From contig JACPCW010000076.1 of the NCBI GenBank assembly GCA_016184365.1, positions 1 to 64,000 on the forward strand: a stretch of DNA of 64,000 bases, in the 5' to 3' direction. Origin of the DNA: Candidatus Rokuibacteriota bacterium (GTDB lineage: Bacteria; Methylomirabilota; Methylomirabilia; Rokubacteriales; CSP1-6). How positions within the stretch are numbered: position 1 is the stretch's first letter; every line of letters begins with the position of its first letter. The position numbers and the translations under genes were made by a program. The notes beneath the pieces are model-generated. The model searched no databases, was not told the DNA's origin, and was given only the letters and a program-made list of their open reading frames with translations. Below are positions 26,486-35,565 of this stretch, piece after piece.

Positions 26486-27702
26486 CGTCGCACCTTCGCC
26501 ACGGCGGTGGCCCGCAGCGCGAGGACGCGCGAGAGGACCGCGTCGGCGACCGCGTCCTTCGGCATGCGCGGCAACGCTTCCGCGCCGCCCCAGCGGTCGA
26601 CGAGCAGGACCTCGTTGTCCTCCGCGTCGAAGCCGATGTCGCGGCGGCTCACGTCGTTGCCGACGAGCAGATCGATGCCCTTGGCCTCGAGCTTGGCGCG
26701 CGCGTTCGCGGCGAGGTCGTTCGTCTCCGCCGCGAAGCCGACGATGAACGCGCCCGTCTTGCGGGCGGCGACCTCCGCGAGGATGTCGGGATTCGGCACG
26801 AGATCGAGCGTCAGATCGCGCTTGCCCTTGATCTTCTCCGTCGCCTGCTGCCGCACCCGGTAATCCGCGACGGCGGCGGCCTTGATGACGATCGTCGTCT
26901 TCGGCAGGTGCTGCAGCACCGCTTCGCGCATCTCCTCGGCGGAGTCGACGGGCACGAACAGCGCGCCGGCCGGCGGCGTGAGGCCCGTCGGGCCGGACAC
27001 CAGCACGACGTCGGCACCGCGACGACGCGCGGCGGCCGCGATGCGATAGCCCATCTTCCCGGACGAGCGGTTCGTGATGAAGCGCACCGGGTCGATGCTC
27101 TCGCGCGTCGGGCCAGCGGTCACGAGCACGCGCTCGCCGGTGAGATCGCGGACCGCTGTGAGCATGCCGAGGAGCGTCTCGATGATCACGTCCGATTCGG
27201 GCAGGCGGCCGCGGCCGGCAAGGCCGGACGCGAGCGCGCCCGCGTCGGGATCGAGCACGACGACACCGCGCTGGCGGAGCGTCGCGACGTTCGTGACGAC
27301 GGCCGCGTGGTCCCACATGCCGCCGTCCATCGCGGGCGCCATCAGCACGGGACACCGCGCGGCCAGCAGCAGCGTCGAGAGGAAGTCGTCGGCGAGGCCG
27401 TGGGCGGCCTTCGCGAGCACATTCGCGGTCGCGGGCGCGACGATCAGGGCGTCGGCGCGCTCCGCGAGCGCCACGTGCTCCACGGCGGCATCGCTCTGCG
27501 GATCGAACAGGTCGGTGAGCACCGGCCGGCCGGACAGCGTGCGGAACGTCAACGGCCCCACGAACCGGCTCGCGTGGTCGGTGAGGCAGACGGTCACGCG
27601 CGCCCCGCGGCGGGTCAGCTCCCGGAGGAGATAGACCGCCTTGTACGCGGCGATCGACCCGCTGACGCCGAGAATGAGCTCCTTGCCGTCGAGTCCCGCC
27701 AT
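26482..27702 (-). CDS. coaBC: bifunctional phosphopantothenoylcysteine decarboxylase / phosphopantothenate-cysteine ligase
   Basis: 406 residues. It makes 4'-phosphopantetheine for coenzyme A. The N-terminal FMN-dependent CoaC half has GVSGSIAAYKA, HVALAERADALIVAPATANVLAK and APAMDGGMW; the CoaB half has LVTAGPTRESIDPVRFITNRSSGKMG, KAAAVADYRV and the KIKGK motif. The mid-region GRGRLPE marks the junction. It lies between rpoZ and udg in the conserved gmk-rpoZ-coaBC-priA order. Confidence 0.97.
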   Translation of the reverse strand: MAGLDGKELILGVSGSIAAYKAVYLLRELTRRGARVTVCLTDHASRFVGPLTFRTLSGRPVLTDLFDPQSDAAVEHVALAERADALIVAPATANVLAKAAHGLADDFLSTLLLAARCPVLMAPAMDGGMWDHAAVVTNVATLRQRGVVVLDPDAGALASGLAGRGRLPESDVIIETLLGMLTAVRDLTGERVLVTAGPTRESIDPVRFITNRSSGKMGYRIAAAARRRGADVVLVSGPTGLTPPAGALFVPVDSAEEMREAVLQHLPKTTIVIKAAAVADYRVRQQATEKIKGKRDLTLDLVPNPDILAEVAARKTGAFIVGFAAETNDLAANARAKLEAKGIDLLVGNDVSRRDIGFDAEDNEVLLVDRWGGAEALPRMPKDAVADAVLSRVLALRATAVAKVRR

Positions 27703-27727
27703 CAGGCGACTCTCACGTCTCCGGTCG

Positions 27728-27943
27728 TCAGCTCTTCTGCGTTTCGCTCTCTTCCTTCACGCGGTATTCGACCTTCGCGGCCGCGATCTCCTCGAGCGCG
27801 ACGCTCGTGGGCTTCTTGTGCCGCGATTCGACGCGAGCCGCCGCGCCACGGTTGATCTGCCGCGCCCGCTTGGCGGACAGCACGACGAGCAGATAGCGGT
27901 TCGAGACCTTGTTCACGGCGTGCTCCAGCGAGGGGAATGCCAT
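27728..27943 (-). CDS. rpoZ: RNA polymerase omega subunit
   Basis: 71 residues. Omega helps assemble beta-prime. The motif NRYLLVVLSAKRARQINRGA is followed by the VALEEIAAAKVEY stretch. It starts one base inside the gmk stop region (overlap at 27943) and is flanked by gmk and coaBC, the usual context. Confidence 0.95.
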   Translation of the reverse strand: MAFPSLEHAVNKVSNRYLLVVLSAKRARQINRGAAARVESRHKKPTSVALEEIAAAKVEYRVKEESETQKS

Positions 27944-28557
27944 CAGTTGGGAACCTCCAGGTCGGCCAGGGTGAGGGTGAGGCGCACGGTGCGAGCGCGC
28001 TCGGCGGTGATGATCGCCGTGAGCTGGTCGACCGCCTCCTTCACGTCGCGATTCACGATCAGGTAGTCGTACTGCTTCCAGAGCGAAATCTCTTCCCGCG
28101 CGCGACGCAGGCGCCGGTCGATCTCGCCTTCGCCGTCCGAGCCGCGCTCGCGGAGCCGCTGCTCGAGCTCGGCGAGCGAGGGCGCGACGATGAACACGAG
28201 CACCGCTTCGGGATACCGCGCGCGAAGCTGGGTGGCGCCCTGCGTGTCGATGTCGAGCAGCACGTCACGGCCGCGGGCGAGCGCCGTGTCGATGGCGACG
28301 GCGCTGGTCGCGTAGTAGTTGCCGTGCACCTGCGCCCATTCGGCGAACTCGCCGCGGTCACGGTGCGCGCGGAACTCGTGGACGGACACGAAGTGGAAGT
28401 CGCTGCCGTCGACTTCGCCGGGCCGCGGCGCGCGCGTCGTGAACGAGACGGAGTACGCGAGATCGCTGACGCGCAGTCGCACCTCGCGGCACAGCGTCGT
28501 CTTGCCGGCGCCGGACGGGGCGGACACGACGAACAGCGTGCCGCGGCGGCTAGTCAC
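27943..28557 (-). CDS. gmk: guanylate kinase
   Basis: 204 residues. It phosphorylates GMP to GDP. P-loop SAPSGAGKTTLCREV, GMP-binding SVSFTTRAPRPGEVDGSDFHFVS, GNYYATS and DIDTQGATQLRARYP, and the lid RLRRAREEISLWKQYDY are all present. It overlaps remA by 8 bp. Confidence 0.97.
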   Translation of the reverse strand: MTSRRGTLFVVSAPSGAGKTTLCREVRLRVSDLAYSVSFTTRAPRPGEVDGSDFHFVSVHEFRAHRDRGEFAEWAQVHGNYYATSAVAIDTALARGRDVLLDIDTQGATQLRARYPEAVLVFIVAPSLAELEQRLRERGSDGEGEIDRRLRRAREEISLWKQYDYLIVNRDVKEAVDQLTAIITAERARTVRLTLTLADLEVPN

Positions 28558-28840
28558 CGTCGTGGGCTCCGCGGTCCGTGAGGAGCCGCTGGGCGAGCGT
28601 CGCCGGCTCGAGCGACGACAGGATCAGGTGGTCGCTCTCGGTCACGATGACGGCGCGCGTGCGGCGGCCGTTCGTCGCGTCGACGAGCTTCGGGCTGCCC
28701 TTGACGCTCTCGATGAGGCGCTTCACCGGCAGCGAATCGAGGGCCACGATCGCGACGATCTGATGCGAGAGCACGATGTTGCCGTGCCCGACATTCACGA
28801 GCCGGGGCGCCGCCTGCCTCGCCACGGGGCCTCCGTTCAT
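28550..28840 (-). CDS. remA: RemA-family (DUF370) regulator
   Basis: 96 residues. RemA-type proteins are small, ring-forming DNA-binding proteins; in Bacillus they activate biofilm matrix genes. The core LVNVGHGNIVLSHQIVAIVA and SPKLVDATNGRRTRAVIVTE match the family; the C-terminal LILSSLEPATLAQRL follows. ATGA overlap with yicC and overlap with gmk give the common yicC-remA-gmk arrangement, in which the role is not settled. Confidence 0.92.
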   Translation of the reverse strand: MNGGPVARQAAPRLVNVGHGNIVLSHQIVAIVALDSLPVKRLIESVKGSPKLVDATNGRRTRAVIVTESDHLILSSLEPATLAQRLLTDRGAHDGD

Positions 28841-29727
28841 TCCAGATTCTGGGTCTGCTCGCGCATCTTCTCGAGCACGCCCTTCGCGGCGACGACGACC
28901 TGGGAGACCTCGAGGTCGTCGGCCTTCGAGCCCATCGTGTTGACCTCGCGGTTCATCTCCTGCAGCAGGAACTCGAACGTGCGGCCGACCGCGCCGCCCT
29001 TGTCGAGCATGGCGCGGAACTGGTCGACGTGCGAGCGCAGGCGCGCCAGCTCTTCGGCGACGTCGGTCCGCTCGGCCCACGCGGCGACTTCGGTGAGGAT
29101 GCGCGCCTCGTCGATGCCGAGGCCGCCGACCATGCCGCGCAGGCGCTCGCGCAGGCGCGCCTCGCGCCGCGCCGCCGCCGCGGGCGCGCGCTTCGCCATG
29201 ACGTCGACCGCGCTCTCGAGCTCGCCGAGCAGGTCGCGCAGATGCGTGGCGAGCGCGGCGCCTTCGGTCGCGCGCTGCGTGCAGAGCTCGTCCAGCGCGC
29301 GTGAGAGCGCGTCGGCGATGGCCGGCCAGACGGCGGGTGGCTCGGGCGGCTCCACGTCTTCGATGCGCAGCACGCCCGGACGCTCGAGCACCCAGCGGAG
29401 CTCCACGTCGCCCGCGACACCGAGCTCGGCGCCGAGGGTGCGCGCACGCTCGAGCCACGTCCTGGCGAGCACGGTGTCAGCGACGATGCGCTGCTCGCTG
29501 CGTCCCGGAGCGGGCGCCAGCGAGAGGTTCACGTCGATCCGGCCGCGGTCGAGGCGCGTGGCGACCAGTTTACGCGCATCGGGCTCGAGGGCGCCGAGCG
29601 TCTTCGGAAACCGGAGCGCGACGTCGAGGTGCCGGTGGTTGACCGACCGTGCCTCGATGGTGATCAGGTAGGTCTCGCCGCTCGACTCGGCCCGGCCGAA
29701 GCCGGTCATGCTGCGAATCAACGACAC
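28837..29727 (-). CDS. yicC: YicC-family endoribonuclease
   Basis: 296 residues. Signatures are SMTGFGRAE at the N-terminus, EARSVNHRHLDVALRFP, RGRIDVNL, and the C-terminal FLLQEMNREVNTMGSKADD with its conserved acidic residues. YicC proteins are stress-associated endoribonucleases. First gene of a ten-gene operon; a clear sigma-70 promoter lies about 57-86 bp upstream. Confidence 0.95.
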   Translation of the reverse strand: MSLIRSMTGFGRAESSGETYLITIEARSVNHRHLDVALRFPKTLGALEPDARKLVATRLDRGRIDVNLSLAPAPGRSEQRIVADTVLARTWLERARTLGAELGVAGDVELRWVLERPGVLRIEDVEPPEPPAVWPAIADALSRALDELCTQRATEGAALATHLRDLLGELESAVDVMAKRAPAAAARREARLRERLRGMVGGLGIDEARILTEVAAWAERTDVAEELARLRSHVDQFRAMLDKGGAVGRTFEFLLQEMNREVNTMGSKADDLEVSQVVVAAKGVLEKMREQTQNLE

Positions 29728-29783
29728 ACTCCGCGGGTAAGTGTCCGAAAGGTAAAGGCCGGAATGGGCGCTTCGATCCTGAG

Positions 29784-29813
29784 ATCTTACGCGCGTTTAG
29801 CCTGTATTGTCAA
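29784..29813 (-). promoter_or_regulatory. sigma-70-type promoter of the yicC operon
   Basis: TTGACA (29813-29808), 18-bp spacer, TAAGAT (29789-29784), reading toward yicC. The -35 is perfect and the surrounding 40 bp are unusually AT-rich. The leader would be about 48 nt. This single promoter could serve yicC through rsmB, since gaps between those genes are small or negative. Confidence 0.7.
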
Positions 29814-29885
29814 TATGTTGCGGCCATGGCAGACTGAGCGCTCCGCTCGTCAGTCGGAAGTGCTCACACACCGAGGAGGGTCCCG

Positions 29886-30959
29886 ATGCCGCTCGATCGC
29901 CGCCGTTTCCTGACCGTGACCGCGCTCGGCGCCGCCGGCATGGCCGCAGGGTCGCCGCGCCTCGCCCGCGCGCAGAGCCCGAAGGCCATCACCGTCTCGC
30001 ACAGCGTCTCCACCTTCGTGTACGGACAGCACCTCGTCGCGAAGGAGAAGAAGTTCTTCGAGGAGGAAGGCGTCAGCGTGCCGTCCTTCATCGTCCCGGG
30101 CGGGGGCGCGCGCGTCATCAACGCGCTGACGGCGGGCCAGGCGATGTTCGGGCTCGGCGATTCGAACCATCCGCTGAAGGCGACGGAGAAGGGCCGCGAC
30201 ACGACGATGCTGTTCGCGACGGACACGCGCTGCAGCTACGCGAACATCGTCGTGCGCAAGGAGCTCTTCGACAAGGGCGTCAAGACGGTCGAGGCGCTCG
30301 CGGACCAGAAGCTGGTCGGCCGGAAGGCCGTCATCGCGGCGACGGCGATCGGCTCCGGCACCTACGTCTACGGGGTCTACGTCCTCAAGCAGACGAAGGG
30401 GCCGGACGGCAGGAGCGTCAACGATCACGTCGAATGGGTCGGCGGCGGTGCGTCGACGACGATGCTCGGCGGGCTCAAGGCCGGGAAGTTCGACGCGATC
30501 ATGGCCGTTCCCGAATGGCAGTTCGCGGCCGAGAGCGAAGGCTTCGGCAAGCCGATCTACGACGTGCTCGACGAGCGCGCGTGGAACCGGGTGTTCGGCG
30601 GGCCGATCCCGGTCACCGTCGGCTACGCGCTCAGGGAAACGATCGAGAAGTCGCCGGACGTCGTGCAGGCGTACGTCAACGCCTGCTACCGCGCGCAGCA
30701 GTGGATCCGGAAAGCGAAGGACGAAGAGATCGTCGAGCTCCTGCACAAGCCGTACATGGATACGTTCAAGCGCGCCGACGTGCTCAAGTCGGTGCGCTAC
30801 TACCGGACGATCTTCGACTGGGACTTCGTCATCGACGAGAAGGATTACGAGAACGGGATGAAGGTGTTCATCCCGACGGCCGTCGAGAAGCCGATCCCGT
30901 ACGCCAAGGCCGCCGACATGAGCTTCGTGCGGAAGGCTCAGGCGAAATACAAATCGTAA
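29886..30959 (+). CDS. ABC transporter substrate-binding protein (NMT1/THI5-like), TAT-exported
   Basis: 357 residues. The N-terminus has a twin-arginine signal (LDRRRFLTVTALGAAGMAAG) with an AxA cleavage site near residue 33. The NMT1/SsuA-type body has HSVSTFVYGQHLVAKEKKFFEEEG, GGGARVINALTAGQAMFGLGDS and the long C-terminal helices around RYYRTIFDWDFVID. It would capture a small organic solute (aminopyrimidine, sulfonate, nitrile or similar) in the periplasm. GAGGAGG lies ahead of the ATG. ATPase and permease genes follow. Confidence 0.9.
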   Translation: MPLDRRRFLTVTALGAAGMAAGSPRLARAQSPKAITVSHSVSTFVYGQHLVAKEKKFFEEEGVSVPSFIVPGGGARVINALTAGQAMFGLGDSNHPLKATEKGRDTTMLFATDTRCSYANIVVRKELFDKGVKTVEALADQKLVGRKAVIAATAIGSGTYVYGVYVLKQTKGPDGRSVNDHVEWVGGGASTTMLGGLKAGKFDAIMAVPEWQFAAESEGFGKPIYDVLDERAWNRVFGGPIPVTVGYALRETIEKSPDVVQAYVNACYRAQQWIRKAKDEEIVELLHKPYMDTFKRADVLKSVRYYRTIFDWDFVIDEKDYENGMKVFIPTAVEKPIPYAKAADMSFVRKAQAKYKS

Positions 30960-31732
30960 GGCGCGCGCGCATCGTCATCCGGGACCTCGCGAAGATCTTC
31001 CGGGAGGGAGGTCGCGAGGTCCCGGCCGTCACGGACGTCTCGTTCGACGTCCTCGACCAGCAGTTCGTCGCGATCGTCGGCCCGTCGGGCTGCGGCAAGT
31101 CGACGATCCTCAACATGATCGGTGGGCTCGTCACGCCGACGTCCGGACGTATCGACGTCGACGGGCGGGCGGTGGGCGGCGTGCCGCCGCCGGCGGTCGG
31201 CTACGTCTTCCAGAAAGACACCGTGTTCCCGTGGCGCACCGTGCGGCGGAACATCGCGCTCGGGCTCGAATATCGCGGGGCGCCGGCCGCGGAGCAGGAC
31301 CGCCGCGTCCGCGAGGCCATCACGCTCGCCGGCCTCGAAGGATTCGAGGAGGCGTTCCCGGCGACGCTGTCCGGCGGCATGCGGCAGCGCGTGGCGCTCA
31401 TGCGCACGCTCGTGGTCGAGCCCGAGATTCTCCTGATGGACGAGCCGTTCGGCGCGCTCGACACGCACACGAAGCTCGGCCTGCACGCCGAGCTGCTGAC
31501 ACTCTGGGAAGCGAAGCACCAGACCGTCGTGTTCGTCACCCACGACCTCGGCGAGGCGATCACGCTGGCCGATCGGATCGTCGTCATGACGCGCCGGCCC
31601 GGCCGCATCAAGATGCTCTACGACGTGGGCCTGCCGCGCCCGCGCGATCCGATCCGCCTGCGCGAGACGGCCGAATACGCGCGCGAATACGGCGAGGTCT
31701 GGCACGTGCTGGGCGAGGAGTTCCGCGGATGA
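30953..31732 (+). CDS. ABC transporter ATP-binding protein (nitrate/sulfonate/taurine type)
   Basis: About 259 residues. Walker A GPSGCGKSTILNMIGGL, Q-loop VFQKDTVFPWRTVRRNI, signature LSGGMRQRVALMRTL, Walker B ILLMDEPFGALD and the switch VFVTHDLGEAI are all intact. It powers uptake with the adjacent permease and binding protein. The frame is open far upstream but has no ATG, GTG, TTG or CTG near the expected N-terminus (ARIVIRDLAKIF); the ATC at 30953, overlapping the upstream TAA, is given as a placeholder. A non-standard start or a sequence error is likely. Confidence 0.9.
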   Translation: MVRRARIVIRDLAKIFREGGREVPAVTDVSFDVLDQQFVAIVGPSGCGKSTILNMIGGLVTPTSGRIDVDGRAVGGVPPPAVGYVFQKDTVFPWRTVRRNIALGLEYRGAPAAEQDRRVREAITLAGLEGFEEAFPATLSGGMRQRVALMRTLVVEPEILLMDEPFGALDTHTKLGLHAELLTLWEAKHQTVVFVTHDLGEAITLADRIVVMTRRPGRIKMLYDVGLPRPRDPIRLRETAEYAREYGEVWHVLGEEFRG

Positions 31733-32544
31733 CCGACCGCGCGCGGATCGTCGTGTGGCGTCTCGTCATCCTCGTGCTGCTGCTCGGCTCGTGGGAAGGG
31801 CTCACGCGGATCAAGGCCATCTCGAAGACGCCGGGACTCTACTGGCTCGATCCGTTCTTCATCAGCCGCCCTTCGGCGATCGTGGAACGCTTCGTCTACC
31901 TCGCCTCGGACAGGGTGCGTCTCAGCATCTGGCAGATGGCGCTGTCGACGGTGCAGTCGACGCTCTGGGGCTTCGTGGTCGGCGTGTCGACCGGGTTCGT
32001 CGTCGGGCTGGTGCTCGGACGCAACGACCGGCTCGCGCGCATCTTCGAGCCATACATCGTGGCGTTCAATTCGCTGCCGCGCATCGCGCTGGTCCCGCTC
32101 ATCACGATGATCTTCGGCTTCGGCATCGTCGCGAAGATCGTGCTCGCGTGGACGATCGTGTTCTTCATCGTGTTCTTCAACACGTTCCAGGGCGCGCGGA
32201 GCGTCGATCCCGACCTGATCCACGCCGCCCGGTTCCTCCGGGCGTCCGAGCGGCAGATCATGCGCACGGTGATCGTGCCGTCGGCGCTCGCGTGGACGTT
32301 CGCGTCGCTGACGCCGTCGATCTCCTTCGCGCTGATCGGCGTCGTCGTCGGCGAGTTCCTCGGCGGCGAATCCGGCGGCGGCCTCGGCTATCTGATCATC
32401 CAGTCGCTCGGCACGCTGAACGCCGCCGACATGATGGTCGCGCTGATCGCGCTCGGCGTGATCGGCATCGTGATGGCGCTGGGGATCAAGCAGGTGGAGA
32501 TGCGCCTGCTGCGGTGGCGGCCGGAATACCGCTCGCGCGCGTGA
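31729..32544 (+). CDS. ABC transporter permease (SsuC/TauC type)
   Basis: 271 residues with about six transmembrane segments. The cytoplasmic coupling loop AARFLRASERQIMRTVIVPS has the permease EAA pattern. The ATG overlaps the ATPase TGA. It forms the membrane channel of the importer whose binding protein is at 29886. The C-terminal helices end KQVEMRLLRWRPEYR, as usual for the family. Confidence 0.93.
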   Translation: MTDRARIVVWRLVILVLLLGSWEGLTRIKAISKTPGLYWLDPFFISRPSAIVERFVYLASDRVRLSIWQMALSTVQSTLWGFVVGVSTGFVVGLVLGRNDRLARIFEPYIVAFNSLPRIALVPLITMIFGFGIVAKIVLAWTIVFFIVFFNTFQGARSVDPDLIHAARFLRASERQIMRTVIVPSALAWTFASLTPSISFALIGVVVGEFLGGESGGGLGYLIIQSLGTLNAADMMVALIALGVIGIVMALGIKQVEMRLLRWRPEYRSRA

Positions 32545-32891
32545 CGCGCGTCGGCCTCGCGACGCTCGCGGTCGTGCTCGTGCTGGGCGTCGCCGGCGTC
32601 TGGCTCGCGCGCGCGCTGGGACTGTCCGGCTCGCGCGCGGCGGCGATCGTCTCGATCGCCTCGCAATGGATCGCCGCCTGGGCGGTCTGGACCTTCGCGG
32701 GCGCGATCGCGGTGCACGCCGGCGTGCTGCCGGGCTACGAGCCGACGCTCTTCGCGGCCATCGCGCTCGGCGGCGGTCTCGCGCAGTACCACTTCCTCGT
32801 GCGCGGCGCCGCGGACCGCGCGCGCGCCGTCTTCGTCGGCGCGCAGCTCGCCTGGCTCCTCGTGGTGATGGTCCAGAACGGAGTGGTGTAG
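32541..32891 (+). CDS. small membrane protein at the end of the ABC operon
   Basis: 116 residues, GTG start overlapping the permease TGA, so co-translated with it. Four hydrophobic segments are visible (residues ~5-25, 35-58, 67-85, 95-113) with little else. I do not recognise a family. Constant coupling to the permease suggests an accessory subunit or a protein acting on the imported compound (inference). Confidence 0.72.
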   Translation: MTRVGLATLAVVLVLGVAGVWLARALGLSGSRAAAIVSIASQWIAAWAVWTFAGAIAVHAGVLPGYEPTLFAAIALGGGLAQYHFLVRGAADRARAVFVGAQLAWLLVVMVQNGVV

Positions 32892-32898
32892 ACGCGTC

Positions 32899-33609
32899 CT
32901 AGCGGCCGCCGCAGGCGGGGAGTTTCGGCGCGAACGTCGCGCGATGCTGCGCGCCGTCCGGCTGGTCGGCGAGCCAGCGGCAGAACGCGGCGGGATCTTC
33001 CACGCTCCACGCCGCCACCCGCGACGCGATGGCGAAGATCTCCGTGATCTTCCGGTCCGCGTAGTCGGGGAAGAGCGGCAGGAGGATCTTCGCGATCATC
33101 GCGGCGATGCGATGGTCGATGCGCGCCACCGTGTCCACCCGCTGCGTGACGAGCACCTTGCCGTCCTCGCGCCGCTCGGCGAACGTGAGCCGCGTGATCG
33201 TCGCGCCGCGGACCTCGCCGAGCAGGCGCGCGCGCCGCTGTACGCGCGCGAGCAGCACGCGCTCACCCGGGCGCTTCACGATGACGCGGTAGGTGCCCCG
33301 CGCGCCTTCGCTGTCGGCGACTTCGAAGTGGTCGGCGACGCGGACGACCCGGTAGCCGCCGGCGCCGAGGTGCTGTCCCGCGGCGGACGTGATCTCCGGC
33401 AGGTCGATCAAGAGCTCGTAGAGGTCGAGCGGCGCCTCGGCGGGCTTGCCCGTCACCGTCCGGGTGACCGTCTGCTTCGCCCAGACGTTGCGGATCTCGC
33501 GGCGGAGGTCGGGCGGCCACGTCTCGGCCGCGCCGAGATACGGCGGAAACGGCTCGGCCGGCGGGTCTCCGGCGAGCAGCAGGAGCATCAACGCCAGCAC
33601 GGCGGGCAC
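32899..33609 (-). CDS. secreted protein of unknown function
   Basis: 236 residues with an N-terminal hydrophobic signal (VLALMLLLLAGDPPAEP). The mature part has a beta-rich middle (GTYRVIVKRPGERVLLARVQRRARLLGEVRG) and helical C-terminus ending FAPKLPACGGR. Two cysteines lie in the last 35 residues. No recognised motif. It converges on the small membrane protein gene with only 7 bp between stops. Confidence 0.7.
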   Translation of the reverse strand: MPAVLALMLLLLAGDPPAEPFPPYLGAAETWPPDLRREIRNVWAKQTVTRTVTGKPAEAPLDLYELLIDLPEITSAAGQHLGAGGYRVVRVADHFEVADSEGARGTYRVIVKRPGERVLLARVQRRARLLGEVRGATITRLTFAERREDGKVLVTQRVDTVARIDHRIAAMIAKILLPLFPDYADRKITEIFAIASRVAAWSVEDPAAFCRWLADQPDGAQHRATFAPKLPACGGR

Positions 33610-33794
33610 GCGGCTACCTTAACCGGCCGCGGACCAAACCCTGCTATGGTGAGCGGCATGACGCTGCCGACGACCGCGCCGACGCGGGGTCACGCCAGCG
33701 GGGAAGGCGCTCCTCGGCGAGACGACGCTTGACGAACTGTTTCGCGTCGCGCTCTGATGCCGAAAGCGCGGGTGACGCCCGGGGGCAAGGGCCG

Positions 33795-34199
33795 ATGACG
33801 AAGGTTCAGGTGCTGGTCGTCGACGACGAGGAGCGGCTGCGCGAGGTGCTGATCGCGGTGCTGGAGTCCGCCGGCTACACGACGGCCGGCGTCGCATCCG
33901 GCAACGAGGGCCTGGCGCGCTTCGCCGAGTTCGCGCCCGACCTGATCGTCCTCGACATGATCATGCCCGGCGTCGACGGCTTCGAATTCCTCGCGCGCCT
34001 GCGGGCCGAGCCGCTGCACAGCACGGTGCCGGTGCTGATCAGCTCGGCGCTCGGCGGCACGCTCGCGCGCGCCATCGAGCCGGGGTCGGCGGCCACGCTC
34101 GGGATCGTCGGCGTGCTCCCCAAGCCGGTCGAGATCGATGCGCTGCTGGACCTGGTGCGCGGGGCGATCGGCCCGGGCGCGAGCCCCGCGACGATCTAG
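33795..34199 (+). CDS. single-domain response regulator
   Basis: 134 residues, receiver domain only. The acidic pocket is VLVVDDEERLRE, the phospho-acceptor Asp is in DLIVLDMIMPGVDGF, the Thr/Ser switch is LISSALGG and the conserved Lys is in VLPKPVEIDALL. ATG 33795 gives the normal receiver N-terminus; the upstream in-frame extension has no homology. There is no output domain, so it acts by protein contact, and no kinase is adjacent. Its stop overlaps the end of the opposing dehydrogenase region. Confidence 0.9.
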   Translation: MTKVQVLVVDDEERLREVLIAVLESAGYTTAGVASGNEGLARFAEFAPDLIVLDMIMPGVDGFEFLARLRAEPLHSTVPVLISSALGGTLARAIEPGSAATLGIVGVLPKPVEIDALLDLVRGAIGPGASPATI

Positions 34200-34200
34200 G

Positions 34201-35277
34201 TCAGCCCGCCCGCAGCGCCGCCAGCACCGTCTGACAGAACTCCCGCGTCGTCGCCTTGCCTCCCTGGTCCACCGTGAGGCGCTCGCCGGCGCGATAGACC
34301 GCGGCGACCGCGGCTTCGAGCCGGTCGGCTTCGCCCGCGAGCCCCATGTGCTCGAGCATCATCGCGGCGGCGAGAATCGTCGCGGTCGGATTCGCGATGC
34401 CGCGGCCGGCGATGTCCGGCGCCGAGCCGTGCACCGATTCGAAGTACGCCCACCCGTCGCCGAAGCAGCCGGAGGGCGCCATCCCGAGCCCGCCCGCGAC
34501 CTCCGCCGCGATGTCCGAGAGGATGTCGCCGTACAGGTTCATGGTGACGACGACGTCCATGGACTGCGGGAAGCGGATCATGCGGCGCGCGCCGTCGTCG
34601 ACGTGGAAATGCTCGAACGTGAGGCCCGGGTAGCTCCGCACCGTGTCCGCGACGATCTCCTGGAAGAACGCGTCGGAGCGGCGCAGCACGTTCGACTTCG
34701 TGATGCACGTCACCTTGCCGGACCGGCCGCGCGCCTTCCGGCGCCGCGCCAGTTCGCACGCGAAGCGCGCGATGCGCGTGGCGCCGCGGCGGCTCACGAC
34801 CTTCACGGCGAAGTGACCCTCGCCGAAGTCGGCGAGGCCCCGGCCGATGCGGTCGCGCAGATCCGGCAGCGCGCGCGCCAGCTCCGCGAGATCGCCCTCG
34901 CGTCCGGGATAGAGGCCTTCGGAATTCTCGCGGACGACGACGAAATCGATGTCGTGCGGGTTCGCGAGCGGTGACGACGCGCCCGGATAGTACTTCACCG
35001 GCCGCACGCCGGCGTACGCGTCCTGCTGCCAGCGCAGCCACTGCACGACCGATGACGTCGCCGGGCCGCCCGCCGCGCCGAAGAGGACGCCGTCCGCTTC
35101 GCGGCATCGCCGCTTCGTCTCCTCGGGCAGCGAGGTGCCGTGCACCTTCATCGCCGCCTCGCCGTGCGCCGGCGTGACGATCTCGACCGGGAACCCGGCC
35201 GTCACCAGTAGCTCGCACGTCGCGTCGATGACTTCCGGGCCGATACCTTCGCCGCCGAGCGCCGCGATCGTTTTCAT
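34201..35277 (-). CDS. isocitrate/isopropylmalate dehydrogenase family protein
   Basis: 358 residues. NAD(P)- and metal-dependent beta-decarboxylating dehydrogenase. Visible are ALGGEGIGPEVIDATCELL, the substrate loop VVRENSEGLYPGREGD, the catalytic Lys in KVTCITKSNVLRRSD, MNLYGDILSDIAAEVAGGLGMAPSG (metal-binding aspartates) and ESVHGSAPDIAGRGIANP. It differs enough from LeuB that tartrate/malate-type or homoisocitrate-type substrates are possible. It stands alone, without leuCD, so a role outside leucine synthesis is likely. GAGGAG lies before the ATG. Confidence 0.9.
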   Translation of the reverse strand: MKTIAALGGEGIGPEVIDATCELLVTAGFPVEIVTPAHGEAAMKVHGTSLPEETKRRCREADGVLFGAAGGPATSSVVQWLRWQQDAYAGVRPVKYYPGASSPLANPHDIDFVVVRENSEGLYPGREGDLAELARALPDLRDRIGRGLADFGEGHFAVKVVSRRGATRIARFACELARRRKARGRSGKVTCITKSNVLRRSDAFFQEIVADTVRSYPGLTFEHFHVDDGARRMIRFPQSMDVVVTMNLYGDILSDIAAEVAGGLGMAPSGCFGDGWAYFESVHGSAPDIAGRGIANPTATILAAAMMLEHMGLAGEADRLEAAVAAVYRAGERLTVDQGGKATTREFCQTVLAALRAG

Positions 35278-35565
35278 GGGGGGAACTCCTCGCCAGGGCG
35301 TGAAATGCGGTGGGCCGACTGTCCGGGCAATCCCGGGGGTTGTCAAGCGCACGCGCCGTCACGCGCGTCCGCGCCCCGTGTCAGTCCGGACACGGCGATG
35401 CCGATCGGGCATGGCCCGCCACATCAGGCCGGTACCGGCGCGGTCCAAGTGTCTGTCGAAGCGACGTTCGGCGATGCGGCATGGCCATTGCAATCCACTC
35501 GCGTGCTGCGCGCCCGACCGGCACGTCGCCGGGCTCAGCGGTCGTCGCTTCCGGAGGTTCGCCGC

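Noticed and set aside
33658-33732. 24-codon leader ORF upstream of the response regulator
   Set aside because: Too short, with no motif and no regulatory hairpin.
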